Both the position numbers and the translations under genes were made by a program. A DNA stretch of 53,743 bases, taken from positions 756,960-810,702 of the forward strand of contig NZ_CH724141.1 in the NCBI RefSeq assembly GCF_000153325.1. Reading direction: 5' to 3'. The DNA is from Photobacterium sp. SKA34 (GTDB taxonomy: Bacteria > Pseudomonadota > Gammaproteobacteria > Enterobacterales > Vibrionaceae). Below are positions 47,655-53,743 of the stretch, piece by piece; the stretch's first letter is position 1, and each line of letters opens with the position of its first letter. The notes beneath the pieces were generated by a model that saw only the letters and a program-made list of their open reading frames with translations, did not search any database and was not told the DNA's origin.

Positions 47655-49574
47655 TTAAATAGCGCGAACATCTTCGAGGTAGGTATAACCTTCGAGGCCT
47701 TCAGCTAATTCTTGTAAAATTGCATCACGTTCGTGATTCGCTAAGTGTTGCCCAGCCATTATTTGGTATTGGCGTAAAAACTCTTGCGAGTCTAAATGCA
47801 CGTAACGTAAAACATCGCCAACACTATCACCACGATCAATTTTTTCTATGTTATAACCACCGTCACTACGGGTACGGACAACGGCAGTGTCGGTATCACC
47901 AAAGAGGTTATGCATATCGCCTAAGATTTCTTGATAAGCACCGACCATAAAGAAACCAATACGGTAAGGCTCTTCAGCTGACCATGCTGGAACCGACATT
48001 GTTGTTTCAATACCTTGGCTTTCAACATATTGATCAATGGCGCCATCTGAATCACAAGTAATGTCTAAAATAATGGCACGACGCTCAGGGGCTTTATCCA
48101 AGTTGCTTAATGGCAAGATAGGGAAGATTTGATCAATTCCCCATGCATCAGGCAATGATTGGAATAAAGAGAAGTTCACAAAGAACTTATCAGCCAAGCG
48201 CTCGTGTAGTTCATCTAAAATCGGGCGGTGTGCACGATTTTTATCTGATAGTTTTCTTTCTAATTCATAGCATAAGCGTAAACTGACTTGCTCTGCCCAC
48301 GCACGATCGATAAAGCTAATCATTCCAACCCCAAATAAGGCGTGAACTTCGGCTAAATCATTTTGGTTATCATGATAAATCTCGACCAACGAACGTTGCT
48401 CTGCTTGTTGTGAGAGCTCATTCCACGACATCCACATGTTATGTAGCACTTGTGGTGCGTCAAATGCTGGGGCTGAAATATTCTCAGGTTTGTAACTTTC
48501 AATCCCCACAACATCAGTGATTAGGACTGCGTGATGTGCCGTTAAATTACGCCCAGATTCTGAAATAATGCGTGGCATAGAGATATCGTATTCAGTACAA
48601 ATGTCGCCTAATACATAAACAATGTTGTTTGCATATTCGTTAATACTGTAGTTCATTGAGCAACTGTTCTGACACCGGGTACCTTCGTAGTCCACGGCCA
48701 AACCACCACCAACATCGACAGTTGTAATACCGACACCGATTTTTTTCAATTCTGCGTAAACACGGCCAGCTTCACCCACACCATTTCTTACATCACGAAT
48801 GCTGGCAATTTGCGACCCTAAGTGGAAATGCAGCAATTGCAAACAATCTAGCATATCGCGTTGGCGCAGTTCATCTACCACAGTTAAAACCTGAGATGCC
48901 GATAACCCAAACTTAGACTTCTCGCCACCACTGGCTTGCCACTTGCCTTTACCTTGCGAGGCTAAACGTGCACGTAAACCAAGACGTGGAGTAACGCCAA
49001 GCTCTTTCGCTTGTTCTAAGATAATGCGTAGTTCTGATAGTTTTTCTAGGACGATATACACTTCGTGTCCTAGCTTTTCACCAATCAGTGCAAGACGAAT
49101 GTATTCTTTATCTTTATAGCCATTACAGACAATGACGGAGCTCGCTTCTTGTGCCATAGCCAGCACAGCCATAAGCTCGGGTTTACTGCCTGCTTCTAAA
49201 CCTAACTGACGTTGTTGCTTAGCGTATTGGCTTTTAAGAATTTCGCTAACGACTTCTTGCTGTTGGTTGACTTTGATTGGATAAACCGCAAGGTAGTCAC
49301 CGGTATAACCATAATTTTCAATAGTTTGGTTAAACACACTACATAAGCTATCGACACGGTGATGCATCACTTCAGGAAAACGCACCAATACGGGTAATGA
49401 GGCGCCTGCAGCAATCAGTTCATCAGCAAGTTGTGATAAACAAATAGTATTGCAGGGAGCTTGTAAGTTAGGACGCGCAACCACTGAACCGTCTTGTGCA
49501 ATATCAAAATAGTTTTGGCTCCAGTAAGGCGTATTATAAACGTCACGTGCGTTATTAATTGTCCACTCACTCAT
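47655..49574 (-). CDS. speA: Biosynthetic arginine decarboxylase
   Basis: 639 residues, fold III PLP-dependent. The PLP lysine lies in [16 protein letters not shown] and [13 protein letters not shown] bind the cofactor; [11 protein letters not shown] near the C-terminus is the acidic substrate-binding region with Cys. Decarboxylates arginine to agmatine, the SpeB substrate. AAGGAT precedes the ATG. Confidence 0.96.
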   Translation of the reverse strand: MSEWTINNARDVYNTPYWSQNYFDIAQDGSVVARPNLQAPCNTICLSQLADELIAAGASLPVLVRFPEVMHHRVDSLCSVFNQTIENYGYTGDYLAVYPIKVNQQQEVVSEILKSQYAKQQRQLGLEAGSKPELMAVLAMAQEASSVIVCNGYKDKEYIRLALIGEKLGHEVYIVLEKLSELRIILEQAKELGVTPRLGLRARLASQGKGKWQASGGEKSKFGLSASQVLTVVDELRQRDMLDCLQLLHFHLGSQIASIRDVRNGVGEAGRVYAELKKIGVGITTVDVGGGLAVDYEGTRCQNSCSMNYSINEYANNIVYVLGDICTEYDISMPRIISESGRNLTAHHAVLITDVVGIESYKPENISAPAFDAPQVLHNMWMSWNELSQQAEQRSLVEIYHDNQNDLAEVHALFGVGMISFIDRAWAEQVSLRLCYELERKLSDKNRAHRPILDELHERLADKFFVNFSLFQSLPDAWGIDQIFPILPLSNLDKAPERRAIILDITCDSDGAIDQYVESQGIETTMSVPAWSAEEPYRIGFFMVGAYQEILGDMHNLFGDTDTAVVRTRSDGGYNIEKIDRGDSVGDVLRYVHLDSQEFLRQYQIMAGQHLANHERDAILQELAEGLEGYTYLEDVRAI

Positions 49575-50201
49575 AGTTTTAATCCTTGTAAAGTACGCGG
49601 TCAGTTTTTAAGGCGAACAGAAGCCCTACATAACTGCAGAAAATATCAAATTAAATAGAAGGTTATGGTTGCTGACGTAATAAAAGTCAGGATCTAAAGG
49701 TTACGCTTATAAAAAAGCAATCCACATCAAACAATAATGTGTTGCATTTAATTACACGTAACTGGGACTGTCTGAGTTCGTTTCATTATTAATAAACATA
49801 CGTGTCGATCGTCTAGATTGGTTTGGTCTGATGTTGTTGGCTGCGTTGTCGCATACTTTATTCAGACAAGAAAGTGCCTGTAGGTATAGTGCTGCGAATA
49901 ATTTCATTGTCATTTCCGAACAGGTCGTGCATAGCTATTAGACAATTGAATGAGGTTAACTGCAATCAAAAAAGATTTATCGTTATGATAAGAAAGATTA
50001 GCCATTCGGCTTTAGACAGACTTTAATTGAAAAAGGCGCTAAAGCGCGATAAAAAACGCTGATTTTTATTTTTGTCGCATAGGCAGTATAATGCTTAGCG
50101 GTATGTTGGATGAAGTCAGCATTAATGTTTTTGAATTAACATCATATTGTTAGTTTGTGTATTTAAGAGCAACGGGCTCTTAATGAAAGGAGTAGTAACC
50201 T
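49575..50201. other. Divergent promoter region between speA and the YedI-like gene
   Basis: About 630 bp with no gene. A small CTGAC/GTCAG hairpin (about 49673-49691) lies in the probable speA leader, and GCGCT-AA-AGCGC at 50036-50047. No leader peptide or riboswitch recognised. Confidence 0.4.
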
Positions 50202-51116
50202 GTGGCAGGTGCAAGTTTATTAACTTTGTTAGATGACATCGCGACCGTATTAGACGATGTTGCTGTGATGACGAAAGTCGCAGCACGAAAAACAGCGGGT
50301 GTGTTAGGCGATGATTTAGCATTGAATGCCCAACAGGTAACGGGGGTCCGTGCTGAACGCGAAATTCCTGTTGTATGGGGCGTCGCAAAAGGCTCATTTA
50401 AAAATAAGCTGATATTAGTTCCCGCAGCGTTATTGATCAGCGTAATCGCCCCATGGTTGATTCAGCCAATGCTGTTATTAGGCGGCTTATTCTTATGCTT
50501 TGAAGGTGTTGAGAAGATCGTTGAGAAATTATTTCATTCTGAGGCAAGCACTGAAGATAAAGTTGATGTGTTAGCACAAAGTGATGTTGATATCGCAGAG
50601 TATGAAAAAGAGAAAATAAAAGGGGCTATTCGTACTGACTTTGTTCTTTCTGCTGAAATTATTGTGATTTCTTTAGGGGTTGTGCAAGATCATCCATTTT
50701 TAACTCAAGCCATTGTTGTTAGCGTAATTGCCGCGGTTATGACGGCAGGAGTTTATGGCTTGGTTGCTGGTATTGTGAAGCTAGATGATGCGGGTTTATA
50801 TCTTGTAAATCATAGCGAACAAGCGAGTTTGAAAAAACGATTTGGCTCGCTATTGGTGAACATAGCCCCTCATCTTATGAGGGCTCTGGCGTTCGTAGGC
50901 ACAATTGCGATGTTTCTAGTTGGTGGCGGTATCGTTGTACATACGTTGCCGCATTCCCATGAAATCGTAGGGAACATTGTAAAAGCAGTCAATTTCCCTG
51001 GTGCAGCGTCTATTCTACCACCATTAATGAACGGTATTGTGGGTGTTATTGCAGGGGCTGCGGTGGTTGCTGTGGTGACATTGATTAATAAAATTCGCGG
51101 TAAAAAAACACACTAA
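50202..51116 (+). CDS. yedI: YedI-like DUF808 membrane protein
   Basis: 304 residues from a GTG start with AAAGGAG upstream. The conserved start AGASLLTLLDDIATVLDDVA and LGDDLALNAQQVTGVRAEREIPVVWGVAKGS segment identify DUF808. About six to eight membrane segments. Function unknown. Confidence 0.9.
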   Translation: MAGASLLTLLDDIATVLDDVAVMTKVAARKTAGVLGDDLALNAQQVTGVRAEREIPVVWGVAKGSFKNKLILVPAALLISVIAPWLIQPMLLLGGLFLCFEGVEKIVEKLFHSEASTEDKVDVLAQSDVDIAEYEKEKIKGAIRTDFVLSAEIIVISLGVVQDHPFLTQAIVVSVIAAVMTAGVYGLVAGIVKLDDAGLYLVNHSEQASLKKRFGSLLVNIAPHLMRALAFVGTIAMFLVGGGIVVHTLPHSHEIVGNIVKAVNFPGAASILPPLMNGIVGVIAGAAVVAVVTLINKIRGKKTH

Positions 51117-51306
51117 ATCAAATGTTTTTTACCTTAAAAAAGAGAAACTAATTGTAAAGCTTTGCTTTTTTTTACGCGTGTAAATTGTAACACATTGTTT
51201 TTATTAGTCCATTCAGTGTGAATACAGGGTTTGTGAGCAAAATGTTAATTTAACGTCCAAACTTATATCGTTGTAATAGCAGATTGCTTTATTGACGGAG
51301 GTTATA

Positions 51307-51777
51307 TTGAAAAAGTATACAGTAGCATCTTTATGTCTAGTCGCAGCGCTGGGTGTAACCGGTTGTGCGCAAAATCCATATGGTAATGCTTATGATGTCG
51401 GTGAGGCACGAACAGTACAAAATGTATTAACCGGTACGATTACTAAATTAGATGCCGTAACCATGAGCGGTGGCGGTGAGAATATGATTGGTACTATTGC
51501 AGGTGGTGCCATTGGTGCCATTCTTGGTTCGAAAGTTGGTGGCGGTAGTGGTTCTGATATTGCAGCTATTGGTGGTGGTTTAGCTGGCGCTGCTTTAGGT
51601 AACAAAGCCGGTGATGCAGTAAGTAAACGTAATGGTGTCAATATCGTGATTAAACTTGATAGCGGTAGAACCATTGCTGTTGTGCAGGAAGTCGATCCAA
51701 ATATGATTTTCCGTGTAGGTCAACGTGTTGATATTTATCAGCAGGGTAGTACGACACGCGTTGTTCCTGGCAACTAA
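51307..51777 (+). CDS. slyB: SlyB-like glycine-zipper outer-membrane lipoprotein
   Basis: 156 residues from TTG 51307, preceded by GGAGG. The signal peptide ends in a lipobox (LGVTGC). Two glycine-zipper helices (GTIAGGAIGAILGSKVGGG, AAIGGGLAGAALGNKAGD) and the C-terminal region VNIVIKLDSGRTIAVVQE match SlyB/Pcp. SlyB is a stress-responsive outer-membrane lipoprotein. Confidence 0.9.
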   Translation: MKKYTVASLCLVAALGVTGCAQNPYGNAYDVGEARTVQNVLTGTITKLDAVTMSGGGENMIGTIAGGAIGAILGSKVGGGSGSDIAAIGGGLAGAALGNKAGDAVSKRNGVNIVIKLDSGRTIAVVQEVDPNMIFRVGQRVDIYQQGSTTRVVPGN

Positions 51778-51806
51778 TCGCTAAAAATAAAATATCTATA
51801 TATTCG

Positions 51807-51831
51807 AAAGGCAGCCCATCAGGCTGTCTTT
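51807..51831 (+). terminator. Terminator of slyB
   Basis: AAAGGCAGCC and GGCTGTCTTT pair (one G-U) around 5 nt, followed by TTTT. Confidence 0.88.
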
Positions 51832-52097
51832 TTTATATTGTTAAATCATATTTGAATAAATATCTAATAAGAGATACTCATTATTCTAGTTTTATGTTTT
51901 TAATTAATTATTGCTCTTATTTTTGATTAATAGCATCAGCTGTTTTTCCTTTCACGGGTAATTGGTGCTATGCATTGATAAATATGAGTAACTAACCTAT
52001 CTCTATATACCTTATACACTTTCAACTAGAAAGAGTAATCGTACGGGTTAATCGTAAATGTTTATAAATGTAATGTTAGCGCATTAATAAAGCATAA
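51832..52097. other. Intergenic stretch between two terminators
   Basis: About 265 bp, AT-rich, no gene or site recognised. Confidence 0.4.
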
Positions 52098-52123
52098 AAA
52101 AAGCGACCGATTGGTCGCTTTTT
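52098..52123 (-). terminator. Terminator of the DUF1704 gene
   Basis: AAAAAGCGACC and GGTCGCTTTTT, 11-bp arms with a 4-nt loop, 25 bp past the minus-strand stop. Confidence 0.9.
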
Positions 52124-52147
52124 GTTTATGGTTTATGTTCTTGTCGA

Positions 52148-53743
52148 TTAACGAATCGAGTTAAGCATAAATTCCATCACTGGATCGATATCCGCATCTA
52201 TCTCTAGCGCTTTTGGTAAGTAATCGGGTTGTTTTAAGATTCCACGCTCGATGAGTTCATCAAGCAGGGGTTTAAATTCAAAGCCAGTTTTACCAATAAA
52301 TAATGATGTTAGATCTTCATTCTTATACGCCTGAATGGCATCTTTTAAGCCACGAAGGTATAAGAAATCTTTAGTGAAACCACCACCACGATAAACACGT
52401 GCAGTTACTGTAAATGCTTCATCATTACTGATACCGTATTCATGCTTCAAACTGTTGAAACAGGCATTGAAGGTGTCACCATTTACCATCATTTCTACAG
52501 CTACAACACGTAACGCCAATGTTTTTAGGCGGTGAAGTGGGAAGCTACCTGATAAGTGTTCACAAAGAATCGCAAGGCCTTCTTGTGTATGCGTATTACC
52601 GGGTAAACCCAGTTGTAGGATCTTCAATGGTTGACGTTCAGCATTCACTGACGTAACTAAGTGCACACCCAGTTCGTGATGAATTAACGCATCCAAATCA
52701 CCTTGTGTAAAACGGCTGTTTGGGTTCACCTTGATCGTTTTACCACTGACCATTGCACGTGCGATTAGCTGCTTAGAGGAAACGACTTTACAAGGAATAT
52801 CGTACTCTTTAGCGGCTTCTTTAAACGCTTCTATTGCTTCATTGGCTATGATTGTTGCAGGTTGCTGCTCTTTGTATTCACAAGCATGAAGAATAAATTT
52901 TGCATTGGCAATATCGCGTTCATCAGGCTGACCGTAGTAACGTAATGAATTATATAAGAACTCATCAGTACCAATACTACAAAGTAGATCAATACGTACC
53001 GCTAATTGGTCGATAACCTTGCGATACATTTTTTGTACGTCAGCATCTCGGATACCTTCTACTGGTAGACGGTAAAGTTGCTCACGGAACTTGTATGGAT
53101 CTAAATCAAGTTGACGATAAGTAAACTGTGGCTGATAGCTATGCGGCTTATTTAAAAAGCGTCGTTTTTCTTGCTTAAGGTTAGTTGGGTTGATGTAGCT
53201 AAGTGTATTGATACCACGAGCAATACGATATAGCTGACGATCCAGTTTGAGTACTTCTTTCGATAAATTCGAAGCAAGCAGATCATTACCTGTTAAACCT
53301 TTGGCTTTTGTACGTTTAGTGATAGTGAAAGCAGCATGTTCCGTAATCACGGTTTTCATAGATTCTTTAATCTTTTCAATCACTAATGGATACGCTTCGC
53401 CACCTTCTTCATTCATGAATACTTTTTTTACTTCAATCGGTAAGATTAATGTGTTTTTAAAGTTTTCTTTAATAAAAGCAGCTTGGTAACCCATGCCTTT
53501 AAAGACATCGTTTTCTAATGCTGTTACTTCAAGGTTAGGTAGCTCTATGCTATTTAGACCTTCAAGCATGACATCTATTTCTTTACGCCAACGACGACAA
53601 TTAACTTGTTTAGTACCGACATTGAATGTCGGTGTTGTTTCGTTAATACGTTGGTAGTTATATGAATGGATGTCATATAACAAACATAAACCGAACTCTT
53701 TTTCTAATGTTTCAATTAAACATTTAAGAATACGATAGTAGCG
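52148..53743 (-). CDS. DUF1704 (QEGLA motif) metallopeptidase-like protein, N-terminus outside window
   Basis: 532 codons are visible and the frame is open at the window edge, so the true start is beyond 53743. The C-terminal part carries HELGVH (HExxxH) and, about 30 residues on, TQEGLAILCEH, the motif that names the 'flavohemoglobin expression-modulating QEGLA' family (DUF1704). Relatives in animals are tubulin carboxypeptidases, so a peptidase is plausible; substrate unknown. The visible N-terminal segment LLYDIHSYNYQR...PTFNVGT looks like an N-formylglutamate amidohydrolase-type domain, implying a two-domain protein. Confidence 0.88.
   Translation of the reverse strand, partial: RYYRILKCLIETLEKEFGLCLLYDIHSYNYQRINETTPTFNVGTKQVNCRRWRKEIDVMLEGLNSIELPNLEVTALENDVFKGMGYQAAFIKENFKNTLILPIEVKKVFMNEEGGEAYPLVIEKIKESMKTVITEHAAFTITKRTKAKGLTGNDLLASNLSKEVLKLDRQLYRIARGINTLSYINPTNLKQEKRRFLNKPHSYQPQFTYRQLDLDPYKFREQLYRLPVEGIRDADVQKMYRKVIDQLAVRIDLLCSIGTDEFLYNSLRYYGQPDERDIANAKFILHACEYKEQQPATIIANEAIEAFKEAAKEYDIPCKVVSSKQLIARAMVSGKTIKVNPNSRFTQGDLDALIHHELGVHLVTSVNAERQPLKILQLGLPGNTHTQEGLAILCEHLSGSFPLHRLKTLALRVVAVEMMVNGDTFNACFNSLKHEYGISNDEAFTVTARVYRGGGFTKDFLYLRGLKDAIQAYKNEDLTSLFIGKTGFEFKPLLDELIERGILKQPDYLPKALEIDADIDPVMEFMLNSIR

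Overview
The window looks like a chromosomal segment of a marine gammaproteobacterium of the Vibrionaceae, most likely Photobacterium. This is inferred from the moderately AT-rich sequence, a VF530-family protein, an MshA-like pilin, a Gamma-Mobile-Trio module and close matches to gal, ebg and spe genes remembered from enterobacteria and vibrios. No rRNA, tRNA or CRISPR array was found. Protein comparisons are from memory, not from a search.

Layout. 1-3.9 kb: truncated lipoprotein hydrolase, an orphan flavoprotein with flavin-dependent halogenase motifs, a YdcH-like protein, and galP (galactose:H+ symporter) under an apparent GalR operator and CRP site. 4.4-7.8 kb: unknown lipoprotein, a gene-poor AT-rich stretch, a VF530-family gene and a complete IS3-type element 32 bp upstream of it. 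7.85-12.7 kb: a Gamma-Mobile-Trio module (gmtY-gmtZ-gmtX) with no visible cargo. 12.9-20.6 kb: EamA permease, two unknown genes, a FAN1-like VRR-NUC nuclease, a frameshifted auxiliary tryptophanyl-tRNA synthetase preceded by an 18-residue leader peptide with tandem Trp codons, and an alanine/Na+ symporter. 20.6-27.5 kb: orphan type IV pilin, dbpA, a CPA1 antiporter with a TrkA-N domain, and a lipoprotein fusing a DUF218 domain to FG-GAP repeats.

28-44 kb is one coherent sugar locus: ygjH, galR, galETKM (minus strand), ebgR, ebgA, ebgC, ygjI and ygjK. E. coli has ygjH-ebgR-ebgA-ebgC-ygjI-(ygjJ)-ygjK; here galR and the Leloir operon sit between ygjH and ebgR. EbgAC would split beta-galactosides, YgjK alpha-glucosides outside the cytoplasm, GalP would import galactose and GalMKTE would convert it to UDP-glucose. 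GalR-type operators lie before galP, before ygjH-galR and before galE; a different motif (TTTTAGTAAAA and its complement) lies before ebgR, ebgA and ygjK.

44-53.7 kb: eptA-dgkA (lipid A modification plus diacylglycerol recycling), speB and speA (putrescine from arginine), a YedI-like membrane protein, a SlyB-like lipoprotein and a truncated DUF1704 (QEGLA) metallopeptidase-like protein. The observations most worth a second look are the Trp-leader/TrpRS arrangement, the shared EbgR-like motif, the DUF218/FG-GAP fusion, the halogenase-like orphan and the compact mobile trio next to an IS.
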